Below are positions 19,560-30,608 of a stretch of DNA of 64,000 nucleotides, piece by piece. The number at the start of each line of letters is the position of its first letter. The stretch's first letter is position 1. The notes under the pieces are model-generated. The model saw only the letters and a list, made by a program, of their open reading frames with translations. It did no database searches and was not told the DNA's origin. Origin of the DNA: Symbiodinium natans (lineage: Eukaryota; Sar; Dinophyceae; Suessiales; Symbiodiniaceae). A program made the position numbers and the translations under genes. The stretch is taken from assembly GCA_905221605.1 (NCBI GenBank), contig CAJNDS010002557.1, forward strand, positions 505,001-569,000. Direction: 5' to 3'.

Positions 19560-22100
19560 CGGCGGGCACTGGACCGTGGTGGGGACCTGGGTTGGCAACC
19601 TACAAACCCTTAAAGGCCTTAACCCTGTGAGGCCAGGATATATTCAGTTTTAAAGCTACGCGACCCGCCTCGGCCTGAGCTTCTGCAATGAGGCAACCCA
19701 AACCAAGCTGTGGGTGGGGTGTGGGGCGGGTGGGAGGGGCGGGGGGGTGCTTTGTGCTACCCAGACACCTCTGGCCCCAGGCCTACCTTAAACACCCCTA
19801 AGAGGCTCAAAGCCATCAAGGCAAGGAGATATCTAGGTCCCGAGATCCAAAAAAGAGGCCAGGAAGACAAATGTAGGGCACCGAGAGTCGTCAAGAAGGG
19901 CCTCGGCAGACCAGTAAAAGCCGCCGGAAGCCCAAAATGATCCGGAAAGGTGAACCGCATCGAAGTAAGGAAAGAGAAACCCTAAACCCTAAACCCTAAA
20001 CCCTGAACCCTAAACCCTTAACCCTAAACCCTAAACCCTAAACCCTAAACCCTAAACCCTAAACCCTAAACCCTAAACCATCGTATACATTGGGCTATCC
20101 CACGCCCTACCAACAGTGAGCGCAAACAGAAGCACACTGACAATCACCAGCACAAGCAAGAACAAGAGCAAGCAAATGTCTAGGGCGTGATCACATGTTT
20201 TGCATCAAACTTGTGCTGTTTCTGGCGCTACTTGTTCTGCATGTGTTTGTGCTACTTCTGGTGCTACTTCTTCTGTTCCTGTTTGTGCTACGTTCGGTGC
20301 TCCTTTTTGTGCTATCTCTGCGGCTACCTTTTCTGTCTGTTCAAAGTTGTGCTATTTCTGGTGCTGCTTTTTCTGCACCCGTTTTTGCTATTTCTGGTGC
20401 TGCATTTTGTGCTCCTGTTTGTTCTTGATGTAGTCGGCTAAGAGTAACACTCAGCGCTTCACCTCACAGATATTGTGCTTGCGGTCTGGGTGATCGAGAA
20501 ATGTACGCTGCTATTTCTCGTGCTTCCTTTTTCTGCTCCCTTAAAAGTCAAGACTGGGTTGCCGAGGGCCCGTGGTTCGAATTCCTGGTGCTCTTCTCTG
20601 CCTGCGTAACATATTCAAAGGCTGTATGTATGTGACTGTTACTAGCCCGACGAGCATCCGAACTTGGTTACTTCTTACTACTCGCCCAACATCACAAATA
20701 GACCCTAACCCCCTGGCCCATAAGTTAACAAGTCGATGCCACAGCGGAGTTCGAAGAACAGTGGAGAGGGTTCAGTCAGTTTGGTGCCTGCGTTTAGCTC
20801 ATCCCATACAAAACCTAAAACAAACCCTAAACCCGAAACCCGAAACCCTAAACCTTAGACCCTAGACCCTAAACCCTAAACCCTAAACCCTAAGCCCCAA
20901 ACCCCAAATGAGAGGTAGCGGCTATTCCTGGCTGGTTGGGCCATGGAGCATCTGCCGCCGGAGCAGCTGCGCAATGCGCCTCCGATTTCACAAAGCCTTA
21001 GACCTCCCCAACCGGTTTTGGGTGTAATTGCGGGTTTAGGGTTTAGGGTTTAGGGTTTAGGGTTTAGGTTTTAGGACTCTGAACTGCATAAACCCGAAAC
21101 CCCACTCAAGCAACCCCCCCTGAATCGTGATGATCAGGGCTTAAGGCTTAAGCCCGTAAGGCACCGTAAGAGAGAGTTTGGGGGGGGACATGATATCATC
21201 CTTTCGCATTTTACGCTTTTTCTATAGTGCCTCAAAGAGCCAGGGAGTTCGGAAGTTGAGGAGTTGAGAAGCTTAGGGGTTTAGGGTTTAGGGTTTGGGG
21301 TTCAGGGTTTAGGGTTTAGGGTTGAGGAGTTTGGTTTGAGAGTAGCCTTTTGATGAGAGACTTTAGGAGGTTGGGTTTCAGGAGTCCTCTGGGAGGCAGA
21401 TAGAAGGGCCCGCTCGCAGGAGCGTAGCCGAACCCTAAACCCTAAACCCTAAACCCTAAACCCTAAACCCTAAACCCTAAACCCTAAACCCTAAACCCTA
21501 AACCCTAAACCCCAAACCCCAAATCCTAAACCCTTGAATAGACCTTGAACTCAACCTACAGCCCAGGAATGCACCCGGCTTGCGGACTCGGCACGTGAAC
21601 TGTGTTGAAGCTTGGCTGGCAGCTAAGAGGGTTTAGGGTTTAGGGTTTAGGGTTTAGGGTTTAGGGTTTGGAGTTTGGGGTTTGGGGTTTAGGGAGGGTT
21701 AGGGTTTACTCTAGAGTTGTTGGGTTTACAGGGTTAGGTTTCAGGGTTGTTGAAGGTTGGGGGTGCACGCTGGCCCAGAAACTCAGATGGAGCTCCGCAA
21801 GAAAATCAATGAAGAGGACAGTCCTTCTTAAAGGGTGGGTTGTCCTTCAAGCTCACCCTAAACCAAGCTCACCCTAAACCCTAAACCCTAAACCCTAAGC
21901 CCTAAGCCCTAAGCCCTAAGCCCTAAGCCCTAAACCCTAAACCCTAAACCCTAAACCCTAAACCCTCTCTGCAATAAACTGTAAACCCTGACGCCTTGGC
22001 CAGCTTCCCCTCCACCCTCACGCTGCTCAGGACAGCGGCGGCACCCAGGCGCCAGGGTCTTCAGACATCCCGAATCTCCCTAGGGTTTGTGGGATTTAGG
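19560..22100. other. Intron or inter-domain DNA with repeats and weak exon candidates
   Basis: Contains CCCTAAA (19,980-20,080; 20,820-20,910; 21,430-21,535; 21,850-21,965) and TTTAGGG (21,032-21,075; 21,275-21,325; 21,630-21,690) islands. Possible plus-strand exons between opposed arrays are about 20,918-20,977 (reads AMEHLPPEQLRN, followed by GCGCCT) and about 21,566-21,594 (reads ECTRLADSA, followed by GTGAAC). A minus-strand open frame at 19,051-19,434 shows no family or splice signal I recognise. Confidence 0.4.
20187..20425 (+). repeat. Degenerate minisatellite of GCTACTTCTGGT units
   Basis: Repeats of about 18-39 bp built from TGTGCTACTTCTGGTGCTAC and CTTTTTCTG motifs. All three plus frames stay open for about 75-85 codons because of the repeat. 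This is probably not coding, although one frame (VSGATC, ATSGATSSVPVC) looks like a Ser/Thr/Ala linker. Confidence 0.7.
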
Positions 22101-22109
22101 GTTTAGGGT

Positions 22110-22240
22110 TTAGGGTTTAGGGGTCCATCTAAGCATTACAACGTGCGCAGATTTTGACAACGCCTCTTGTTCGTGGAAGGCTTCCCTGACAAGCAACACG
22201 GCCCTCTGCACAGTCGCCCCTAACGTGCCTGTGACCCCCT
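22110..22240 (+). CDS. Possible Cys-containing exon
   Basis: An open stretch on the S8 strand reads CADFDNASCSWKASL then TSNTALCTVAPNVPV, with several Cys and a Trp, after a GTGCGCAG acceptor (about 22,152). It could be an extracellular Cys-rich exon between the protease domain and the domain at 23.65 kb. No family assigned. Confidence 0.35.
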
Positions 22241-22484
22241 GTCGGTGTCGGGTTTCTGGGATGTTCGTGTTCTTCAAGGTCCTTTAGGTCCTAGTAGGCC
22301 TACGAGGGGGAGTGGGGTGCTTTCATTCCCGCACCCTGCTAGGTCCGGCCAAGGGACCCAAGGCCCAACGCGTGAAATCTCGGTTCTCTGTTCAACAGCT
22401 GCCGAATTAACAAAGTGGCAGGCAGGGGGGGTCTTTGCGGCAACCTGTGACAACTACAGGGCTAATGGTATGTAACACAGGTGT

Positions 22485-22582
22485 CAGAATAATTACAGAT
22501 AGTATTCCCTTAGGGTCCCTTTTATGAATATACTAAGCAACCCCCAGAACCCTATTCTAGTTATTCAGGCCCCTATACTAGA
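22485..22582 (+). mobile_element. About 100-bp dispersed element, family D, copy 2
   Basis: Starts AGAATAATTACAGATAGTAT and ends TTATTCAGGCCCCTATACTA; aligned end to end with the copy at 16,494-16,590. Confidence 0.7.
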
Positions 22583-22680
22583 TACATGCAAGCTTGGGAG
22601 TCGTCCTTAAGTCTGGGAGAGGCGGCCCTGATCCTGCACATCCGGTTGGGGTCAAGGGCGTTTTAGGGTAGAGGGTTTAG

Positions 22681-22776
22681 GGATGTTCCCCCTTATACTA
22701 GCAGTCCTTAATGGGGATCCTAGTACTCCCGATGGTAATCCCTATTAAGGATTGTTAGGATAAGGGGGGAACATCC
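22681..22776. mobile_element. Palindromic 96-bp element (MITE-like), copy 1
   Basis: GGATGTTCCCCCTTATACTA at the left is mirrored at the right by GGATAAGGGGGGAACATCC, with further pairing inwards (CAGTCCTTAATGGGGAT against CCCTATTAAGGATTG). A second copy lies at 31,382-31,475. It is almost a perfect hairpin and carries no gene. Confidence 0.85.
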
Positions 22777-22974
22777 GAAGTTCGGGGTTTTGTCCTGAGC
22801 CTTGGCAGAAGCTGCTTTTCAACAAAAAGGGTCCTGCTACCCGTGGTCACGTGGCCCCTATGCTTTTCAAGGGAGCCCTACATGTAGAAATGCGGCCAGG
22901 GCGGTATAATAGAAACCTACGGCGCCAGCTCCATAGTGGTTGGGCCAACCCCAAACGCCAAAACCTCAAAACCC

Positions 22975-23055
22975 CAAAACCCCAAAACCCCAGAAACCCC
23001 AGAAACCCCAGAAACCCCAGAAACCCCAGAAACCCCAGAAACACCAGAAACCCTA
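22975..23055 (-). repeat. 9-bp variant array (CCCCAGAAA)
   Basis: Seven to eight units of CCCCAGAAA, grading from CCCCAAAA. Open frames (ETPETPETP, GFLGFLGFL) are repeat artefacts. Confidence 0.9.
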
Positions 23056-23100
23056 AACCCTCAGACCCCAAACCTTGAACCCCCAATGCTTGTGAGCGCA

Positions 23101-23176
23101 GTAGGTGGAGTCGACGCTCTGCAGTGGCACGCCGGAGTGTCAGGCCTCGGGTTTAGGGGGGTTGGGGTTTAGGGTT
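23101..23176 (+). repeat. Duplicated 76-bp segment, copy 1
   Basis: GTAGGTGGAGTCGACGCTCT through GAGTGTCAGGCCTCGGG recurs at 25,330-25,405 with a few changes, same strand. Both read VDALQWH then VSG in one frame, so it may be a duplicated exon. Confidence 0.75.
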
Positions 23177-23653
23177 TAGGGTTTCGGGTTCAGGGTTTAG
23201 GCTTCAGGGTTAGGGTTTAGGGTTTAGGGTTCAGGGTTTAGGGTATAGGGATTGGGGACTAGGGTTTAGGGTTTAGGGTTTAGGGTGCTGGCTCCCGTCG
23301 TCGTACTGGAGCGCGTACGTGTAGTGGGAAGATGCATTGCGACAAAGGCAAACCACATGATGCAGCTGAGAAGATCTTGGCTTTCTTCTGGCTGGCTCTT
23401 AGGACTTTGACTTTGTGGGTTTTGTAGAAACTACAAGACGGAGCCTAAAAGTTAACTTTTAGGAGGGGTTCAGAAGTCAGCCAAGGACGGCTTAGGGTTT
23501 ACGAGGCATACTGGGCTTAGGGACCCTGTGTCTACAGTAAACCCTAAACTTTAAGCCCTAAACCCGAAGCCTTAAGCCCCAAGCCCTAAACCCCAAACCC
23601 TAAACCCTAAACCCTAAACCCTAAACCCTAAACCCTAAGCCCAACCCTGCTAG

Positions 23654-23696
23654 GATTTGATCAGCGGCTGGAGAGACTCGTATGGTGCGGCCTGCA
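23654..23696 (+). CDS. Cys-rich extracellular domain, exon 1
   Basis: After GCTAG the frame reads DLISGWRDSYGAAC. Gly-Trp-x-Asp-(S/T)-x-Gly-x-x-Cys is the opening of a domain I recall from many dinoflagellate surface proteins that ends in Ala-Cys-Cys-x-Cys-Gly-Gly. The donor is GCGCCT. CCCTAAA is upstream and TTTAGGG downstream. Confidence 0.6.
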
Positions 23697-24100
23697 GCGC
23701 CTGGGCTTGGGGCTTGGGGACTTAGAGTTTTAGGGTTTAGGGTTTAGGGTTTAGGGTTTAGGGTTTAGGGTTTAGGGTTTAGGGTTTGGGGTTTAGGGTT
23801 TGGGGCTGGGCTTTTGCGCTTCTTTCCCCCTTAAAAGCCTAAAGCTAGAATCCTACATCTAGCGGGGGTCGGGATGAGGCGTTTCCGCACTTTTATTTGG
23901 GAGTTTGGGTTCAGGTTTCCTAGATTGAGGAGTTAAGGGCCAAGAGAAGGGTAGGCCTAGGTTGGCAAATTTCCGCTTTCTTGAGAGCCGGAAACCCTAA
24001 ACCCTAAACCCTAAACTCTAAACCCTAAACCCTAAACCCTAAACCCTAAACCCTAAACCCTAAACCCTAAACCCTAAACCCTAAAACCCTAAACTCAGAG

Positions 24101-24142
24101 CTGTCCAAGGCGTGTACGGCGACTACCAGTGGTGCACCAGCA
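24101..24142 (+). CDS. Cys-rich extracellular domain, exon 2
   Basis: In phase with the preceding exon it reads VQGVYGDYQWCTSS, supplying the middle Tyr-x-x-Trp-Cys. The 3' boundary lies at one of two GC sites (24,140 or 24,143). Confidence 0.5.
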
Positions 24143-24647
24143 GCGGTGCAACGGGTCTCATGGACGCCATGGTTGAGCTGCAACCTTAAGCCTGAAAGCC
24201 TAGACCCTGGCCTCACTAACCTTAAACCCTAAACCTTAAACCTTAAACCCTAAACCTTAAGGCCTAAAAGCCCTAAACCTTAAACCCTAGACCCTGGCCC
24301 TAAACCGTAAAGCCTAAACCCTAAACCCAACAGGTTCCAGTCCCTTGCTGCTGGAGAACGTGGGCTCAGCTACGCTGGGGGTAGCCGATTTTTTCCTCGA
24401 CGTTTTTATGAGCTCTTGCGCACCCCCTTCCCCCCCTTGCTGAGTCCCTGGTTTGGGGTTGCCATTCCGGGTTTAGGGTTTAGGGTTTAGGGTTTAGGGT
24501 TTAGGGTTTAGGGTTTAGGGTTTAGGGTTTAGGGGTAGGGCTTCCACACGTTTGGACTTCCGAGGCAAAAAATAATCGTCCTCCCCTCACGAAAAGCCCA
24601 AGGTCCTGGCTGGCAGGACTGGTGGGGGAGCATTCAGGCGCGCATGG

Positions 24648-24765
24648 GTAGGGCTTAGGGTTTAGGGCTTAGGGTTTAGGGTTTAGGGTTTAGGGTTTGG
24701 GGTTTGGGGTTTGGGGTTTAGGGTTTAGGGTTTAGGGTTTAGGGTTTAGGGTTTAGGGTTTAGGG
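24648..24765 (+). repeat. TTTAGGG array
   Basis: About 16 units including TTTGGGG variants; another TTTAGGG array (24,470-24,537) lies 110 bp upstream in the same orientation. Confidence 0.95.
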
Positions 24766-25075
24766 GCATGGACAGTTTTGGTTTGGGCTTTCGTCTCCGA
24801 GAATTTCGGGCTCGAGGTTCGCACGTAGCCCTTGTGGTCACTGCAAATGGCGAGCGCAACCCGAGCTACGTCTCCCAGGCCTTGCGGGGCTCAAAGCCTC
24901 AATCCACGACACCCTACAGTAGGCGCAGTAGTCCTCAACTCTCCAAACCCCAAACCCCAAACCCTAAACCCTAAACCCTAAACCCGAAACCCTAAACCCT
25001 AAACCCTAAACCCTAAACCCAACAGCCTATCAACCCTATTCTGCACACCCCAAGAATGGGTGGGCATCGCCATAG

Positions 25076-25130
25076 GAGTACGCCACCGACGGCAGCAACG
25101 CGTTGCAGGTCTGCTGCTCCTGCGGCAGCG
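25076..25130 (+). CDS. Cys-rich extracellular domain, last exon (CCSCG motif)
   Basis: After CATAG the frame reads EYATDGSNALQVCCSCGS. Tyr-Ala-x-(D/N)-Gly-x-x-Ala-x-x-x-Cys-Cys-x-Cys-Gly is the diagnostic end of the domain begun at 23,654. It is extracellular by inference (paired Cys, downstream of a secreted protease). An exon for the Trp-rich middle may remain unfound between 24,143 and 25,075. Confidence 0.7.
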
Positions 25131-25329
25131 GTACCATCGCACCTGGGTCTGGGTTCAGGGTTTAGGGTTTCGGGTTTCGGGTTTAGGGTTCGGTCTAGGG
25201 TTTAGGGTTCAGGGTGGGTTTAGGATGGGTTTAGGGTTTAGGGTTTAGGGTTTAGGGTTTCGGGTTTTGGGTTCAGGGTTCAGGGTTCAGGGTTTAGGGT
25301 TTAGGGTTCAGGGTTCAGGGTTTAGGGTA

Positions 25330-25405
25330 GTAGGTCGAGTCGACGCTCTGCAGTGGCATTTCAGAGTGTCAGGCCCCGGGTTGCGGGGGTTGAGGTGTAG
25401 GGTCT
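25330..25405 (+). repeat. Duplicated 76-bp segment, copy 2
   Basis: Pairs with 23,101-23,176; the core GAGTCGACGCTCTGCAGTGG is identical. Confidence 0.75.
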
Positions 25406-25978
25406 AGGGTCTAGGGTTTAGAGTTTAGGGTTTAGGGTTTAGGGTTTAGGGTTTAGGGTTTAGGGTCTAGGGTTTAGGGTTTAAAATTCGGGGTTCAGGT
25501 TGTTTGATGGCTTGGCCCTGAACACGTAAACCGAAGAGAGCCCCAAACCCTTAAACGGGGTTTTGGCCACCAGAAGTCAGTCTACCACCTTGCGCTCTCG
25601 GCGCAAGCACTTCTTTAGAGCTTCATTTTTTCGTTTTGGGGTAGCGGTTAGGGTTTGGGTTCAGAGATTAGAGTGTCAAGGTTGGGTGGTTTTGGAGCCT
25701 AGGGTTTGGGCTTTAGGAATTTAGTCCCTTCCCCCAAACTCCCAACAGGACACTAGGGAGGGTCTCCTTTTTTTTTTTTGGCTGTTCTGGCTTTAGGGTT
25801 TGAGGATTTGTGGCTTTAGGGAAACTAAAGGTGTGGGCCTGTTAGAAGTTAGAGGACGTCGGGGATTTAAGGCGTCTGGGCTTAAGGCTGGTGCGGAGGG
25901 CCCACTGCAGCGTCTTCCGCGAGAGCTGGCCCAGGTAGACTCTACAAAGGACCCGGCGCCTGAAACCTGCAAACCCTA

Positions 25979-26206
25979 CACCCCCTAAGCCCCCTGAGCC
26001 CTAAACCATACACCCTAATTACACCCTAAACCCTAACCCTAAACCCTAAACCCTAAACCCTAAACCCTAAACCCTAAACCCTAAACCCTAAACCCTAAAC
26101 CCTAAACCCTAAACCCTAAACCCTAAACCCTAAACCCTAAACCCAAACCCCAAACCCTAAACCCTAAACCCCAAACCCTAAACCCTAAACCCTAAACCCG
26201 AACGCC
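25979..26206 (-). repeat. CCCTAAA array
   Basis: About 30 units with scattered CCCCAAA and CCCCTAA variants. A further array at 26,330-26,430 follows a 120-bp unique segment that may hold an exon (reads APSNTPSTSQDPSW). Confidence 0.95.
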
Positions 26207-26699
26207 GAACCCCTACACCCTAAACTCCCGACCCCTCAGCAGCAGAGCAGCCTCAATTCCGGGCTAAGGCGCCCTCCAACACGCCCAGCACCAGCCAGGA
26301 CCCGTCGTGGTTGAGCGAAACCAGGAACATTGAACCCTAAACCCTAAACCCTAAACCCTAAACCCTAAACCCTAAACCCTAAACCCTAAACCCTAAACCC
26401 TAAACCCTAAACCCTAAACCCTAAACCCTCAAGATAAGAAGGCATCGAAGTTGTAGGCGGCTCACTTAGGGTGACTCTCCCTGCCCAGCAAACGATGAGC
26501 AGATTCTTCTGATAAGGCAAGGGGGGCATCTAACCCTAAACCCTAAGAAACCGGAAAGCCCATCAGACTGGCAAGTTCCAGGGACACCTGGGGGATTTCC
26601 AAGGTCTGTGGTAAGACCTTTGCTTCGGAACTTCTTGGGGTTTAGGGTTTAGGGTTTAGGGTTTAGGGTTTAGGGTTTAGGGTTTAGGGTTTAGGGTTT

Positions 26700-27010
26700 A
26701 GGGTTGAAAGTTGGTGTCTAACGGTTACCGCCATCTAGGGAGCAGGTTGACGCGCTGCCATGTGGGCTTGTTCTTGTTGGGGAGGCCGTCCCTCAGGTCG
26801 TACCCCTAGAAGGCTCCCCCAATAAAACCTTTTACGGGCCCCATCTGAATCCCAGAACCCAGGGGCGCAACCGTAGGAGTAGAACCTGAATCCCGTGATG
26901 GAAGTCCGGCAGAATCACGTCGCATGACTCGTCCGTGTGAACTTCCAAACAGGTCGCAGCTGCTAAACACCAGAAAAGGATATGGCCCAGACGTCTCCAA
27001 GCCTCAGAGA
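26700..27010. other. Unique segment, no certain exon
   Basis: The plus frame about 26,739-26,800 reads EQVDALPCGLVLVGEAVPQ; the minus frame over the same bases reads YDLRDGLPNKNKPTW. Neither is recognised. The plus reading faintly resembles the VDALQWH segments at 23,101 and 25,330. Confidence 0.3.
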
Positions 27011-27312
27011 GAACGCTAAACCCGAAACCCCAAACCCTAAACTCCCTAAGCCCTAAAACCCCAAACCCAACCTGTAACAAACCTAATTCGACCCTGGCTT
27101 CAGTGAGAAAAAGCGCTAGTTCGGTTCCTTAAAGCAACTTATATAGGGTATCTCATTTCCTTTGTACTCTAAACCCTACTAAAGGTTTAGGGTTTAGGGT
27201 TTAGGGTTTAGGGTTTAGGGTTTAGGGTTTAGGGTTTAGGGTTTAGGGTTTAGGGGTTAGGGGTTAGGGTTTAGGGTTTAGGAACCCGTATGTCATGAGT
27301 GTGACGTGTTAG

Positions 27313-27370
27313 GAGTGCCCGGATCCTGTGGGTGGGCCCGACGTGAACGAGGATGGTCTTGACGACTGCC
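27313..27370 (+). CDS. Ca-binding-like Asp/Asn loop exon
   Basis: After GTTAG the frame reads ECPDPVGGPDVNEDGLDDC. Asp-x-Asn-x-Asp-Gly-x-x-Asp with flanking Cys looks like a thrombospondin type 3 or EF-hand-type calcium loop in an extracellular protein. The donor is GCTTGG. TTTAGGG lies upstream and CCCTAAA downstream. Confidence 0.55.
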
Positions 27371-27394
27371 GCTTGGGGTTAAACCTGGTAGTAG

Positions 27395-27675
27395 CCCTAA
27401 ACCCTAAACCCTAAACCCTAAACCCTAAACCCTAAACCCTAAACCCTAAACCCTAAACCCTAAACCCTAAACCCTAAACCCTAAACCCTAAACCCTAAAC
27501 CCTAAACCCTAAACCCTAAACCCTAAACCCTAAACCCATAACCCTAAACCCTAAACCCTAAACCCTAAACCCTAAACCCTAAACCCTAAACCCTAAACCC
27601 TAAACCCTAAACCCTAAACCCTAAACCCTAAACCCTAAACCCTAAACCCTAAACCCTAAACCCTTACCCCTAAAC
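27395..27675 (-). repeat. Long CCCTAAA array next to element copy 2
   Basis: About 38 units with one CCCATAA break. Element copy 2 starts immediately after it. Confidence 0.96.
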
Positions 27676-27689
27676 CCGCCCGCCACCCC

Positions 27690-28815
27690 ACTCTCTTTTG
27701 GGGTCGGCGGCGCTGGTCGAGCGCTCAGTGAGACCCTGCGAGGGAGCCCCAGGCGGGCGACCGAGCTGGCCTCCAGGCTGGCTTACCCTCCAGGCACAGG
27801 CCGAGTCAGCAGTTGTCACTGTATTATAAACCCCAAGCTGTCCGCGCACATGGTTGGGTCCTGCATTGGAGGGCCCCCTGGAACGGCCCCTCGAGACAAG
27901 CCCTTTCTCATTCTGTTGGGCCTGGCCCTGGCCCTCTGGCCCTGGCCCTGGCCCTGTAGGGCCCTGGCCCTGGCCCTGGCCCTGGTTCTTGGGTCTGGCC
28001 CTGGCCCTGACCCTGGCCCTGGAGTTCTGGCCCTAACCCTGGCCCTGAATTTGGCCCTGGCCCTAGCCCTGGGCCTGGCCCTGACCCTGGCCCTGGCTCT
28101 CCCTGGCCCTGGCCTGGCCCTGGCCCTGGCCCTGGCCCTGGCCCTTACCTGGCCTGGACTGCTGGCCTCTGGTTGCTGGCCTTTGGTTCTCCTGAATCTG
28201 GCCCTACCCTGGGCCCCTGGCCCTCCCTGCCCTGACTAGTTTTGCGGTTCTGGCCCTGGCCTCTGGCCTGATTGAGTCATCTTACCCCCTTGCACCAAGC
28301 CAAGCTGTCCGCGCACCAGTGTGTCCTGTTTCGGGGCTCTCCCTCTGGCTTTCGCAACCCAATCGCCTCGCTTCTGTTTGCTGCAACTTTGTGCCTGGTC
28401 CTGACCCTGGTTCGGCACCCCACCTTACCCCGTTCGCGCCAAGCCAAGCTACCAGCCCTGTTTTCGTGGTTTTTTTGGTTAACCCAAGCTGTTCACTGCG
28501 TGTTCTTCCTGGCTGGAGCCCCTTCGCGCCAACCAAGCCTCGCTGCCTTTCTCTGTTCCTGGCCCATCCCTTAGCCCCTTCGCGCCAACCCAAGCTGTCT
28601 TCACGGACCCTGCCTCGTTTCCGTCTGCTGCAGCTTTGCGCCTGGTCCACGCACCTTGTGGAAATCCCCAAAACGGGTGTGAGTGCTGACTCATGTGATG
28701 CCTTGTAAAAAAATAAAAGGTCTTAACTCCTTGAGAGTTGTAAGTGGGCGGTCTTGGGGTGGGTAGGTCTGCAGACTACCGCGCGCTCCCAAAGCGCGCT
28801 CCCGTCTGGCACGCC
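27690..28815 (+). mobile_element. Dispersed element, copy 2
   Basis: Same order as copy 1 at 10,746-12,600: CTCTTTTGGGGT head, GCGCTGGTCGAGCGCTCAGT, CCCTGG-rich tract (27,915-28,265), GCGCCAAGCCAAGCT region, TAAAAAAATAAAAGG segment, and tail GCGCGCTCCCAAAGCGCGCT ending ACGCC just before CCCTAAA. It lacks the 402-bp duplication. Both copies are on the plus strand, embedded between CCCTAAA arrays in introns. Confidence 0.8.
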
Positions 28816-29497
28816 CTAAACCCTAAACCCTAAACCCTAAACCCTAAACCCTAAATAGTAAACCCTAAACCCTAAACCCTAAACTCCCTAAACCCTAAAC
28901 TCCCTAAACCCTAAACTCCCTAAACCCCTACACCCCTGAAGCCCTAAAGGCCTTAAACCCTAAACCGGCTCAGCCTGCAGGCTCTCAGGGCTTGGGGGGT
29001 TCTGGAGCAGCGTAGGGTTTAGGGTTTAGGATTTGGGGTTTAGGGTTTAGGGTTTAGGGTTTAGGGTTTAGGGTTTAGGGTTTTGGGTTTTAGGGTTTAG
29101 GGTTGAGGGGTTTGGCATCCTGGGCTCTGGAGGTTAGAAAATACGTCCTTGACACAGCTTCCCTGCGGGGGTTTGCGAAAATAAGGGACCCCTCATACCC
29201 CAAATAGTAGGATTCTCCTTGTGCCAGGGACCCCCCCCAGAAGGTACCACGAATTTCGGAAACCCCCCCCATAGACTTCCCTGGCCCATCATGAGCACGA
29301 GTCGTTCTTGTTACGCAAGCGATCCATCTTCGGCAGCAGGGCTCCATTGCTCCACTGTTGTGCTATCTCGCGCCGAAGCAAGGGGGAACTCATGTGTAAG
29401 AGCTTTGTGCCCTCTGATTGTAACGGTGCATGTAGCTATTGCTGACTGAATGTGCATACATATGCAGTATGTGATCGGTGGGTACAGCACGACCCAG

Positions 29498-29544
29498 GTT
29501 TCATCGCCCCCGAGACAACCAGCACTTTCAGCAGCACCGTGACA
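29498..29544 (+). CDS. Ser/Thr-rich linker exon 1
   Basis: After ACCCAG the frame reads FIAPETTSTFSSTVT. TFSST recurs in the next exon. Probably part of an O-glycosylated stalk of a surface protein. Confidence 0.45.
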
Positions 29545-29775
29545 GCGGCATGGCTTCAAGTTGAGAAGAGCTTTATGGAGTTTAGGGTCTAGGCCACTAA
29601 AATCCTATGCATCCTATATGCCCACATAAACCCCTGGAAACCCTATGGAGCCTACAAGCCCATACCTCCCAGAGGTCGAGGGTGTGGTCTGTCTGGGGTG
29701 TGTGCGCCTAAGCCCTGTAAGGCTTAAGCCCTAGGCCGTGGGGGTACTTGGGCATGGGCCGCTTCCAGTGTTGAG

Positions 29776-30168
29776 GTCACCTCCGTGACATCTAGCACCA
29801 GAACCACTGTGACACGCACCACAGTGACACGCACCTCAACAACCACCTCCTTTATCTCAAGCACCTCAATCACCTCCAGCTCCTCCACTGACACCACCGT
29901 TACCTCCACGTCCGCCACCACCACCACTGAGACCCGCTCCACGTCAACCTCGGGTACCACGAGCACGGAGACCACCTACAGCACGATCACGCGCTCTTCC
30001 ACCACTACGTCCACGACCTCCGCCACCACCAAGACCTTCAGCAGCACCCTCAGCACATCCACTTCAGAGACGACGGTGACGACGTCGTCGTCGTCCTTTA
30101 CTACCGTCACCACCAGCTTGTCCACGACGACGTCCAGCACAGAAACACGAAGCACGAGCACCTCGAGC
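29776..30168 (+). CDS. Ser/Thr-rich linker exon 2 (largest)
   Basis: An unusually long exon of about 390 nt encodes almost only Ser and Thr with some Val, Arg and Glu (for example TSSTRTTVTRTTVTR, then TKTFSSTLSTSTSETT). The codons are varied, so this is coding low complexity and not simple DNA repeat. A stop follows at 30,184, but a GCAAGA site (30,169) restores phase with the next exon. Likely an extended, glycosylated extracellular stalk. Confidence 0.75.
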
Positions 30169-30277
30169 AGCAAGACAGACTCTTAGTAGCTGAGTGAGTA
30201 CACTTTACACTTTTTTGGGTACCATAATCCCCTATAGAACTGAAAGTGTCCACTTTTTTGGGGGCCTCTGAACTCAG

Positions 30278-30357
30278 CAACTAAGGACTCCACTACGACG
30301 TCCTCCTCAAGCACGAGGACGACGAAGACGACCACCTCAAGCAGTCACACTTCCAGC
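30278..30357 (+). CDS. Ser/Thr-rich linker exon 3
   Basis: After ACTCAG the frame reads TKDSTTTSSSSTRTTKTTT then SSSHTSS, in phase with the preceding exon. The donor is GCCGGA or GCGCCG. Confidence 0.65.
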
Positions 30358-30608
30358 GCCGGATCCCCAGAGGATACCGGGGGTGGCTCTTTTGCGGCTT
30401 CTTGGGGATGTGTGGGTGCGAGATACTTAACACCAGTCCTACAAGGGGTTCTGAGTGTAAGAGCAGTGGGACTGAAGGAGCAGAGGTATTTTAGGGTTTA
30501 GGGTTTAGGGTTTAGGGTTTAGGGTTTAGGGTTTCTGGTTTAGGTGTAGGGTTTAGGGTTGAGGCTTAGGGGCACAATTTGATTTATTGGAAACGTTCAG
30601 ACATGCAG

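Noticed and set aside
20187-20441. Three parallel small proteins rich in Cys, Phe and Leu
   Set aside because: The same DNA is open in three frames because of a degenerate repeat, with no family match.
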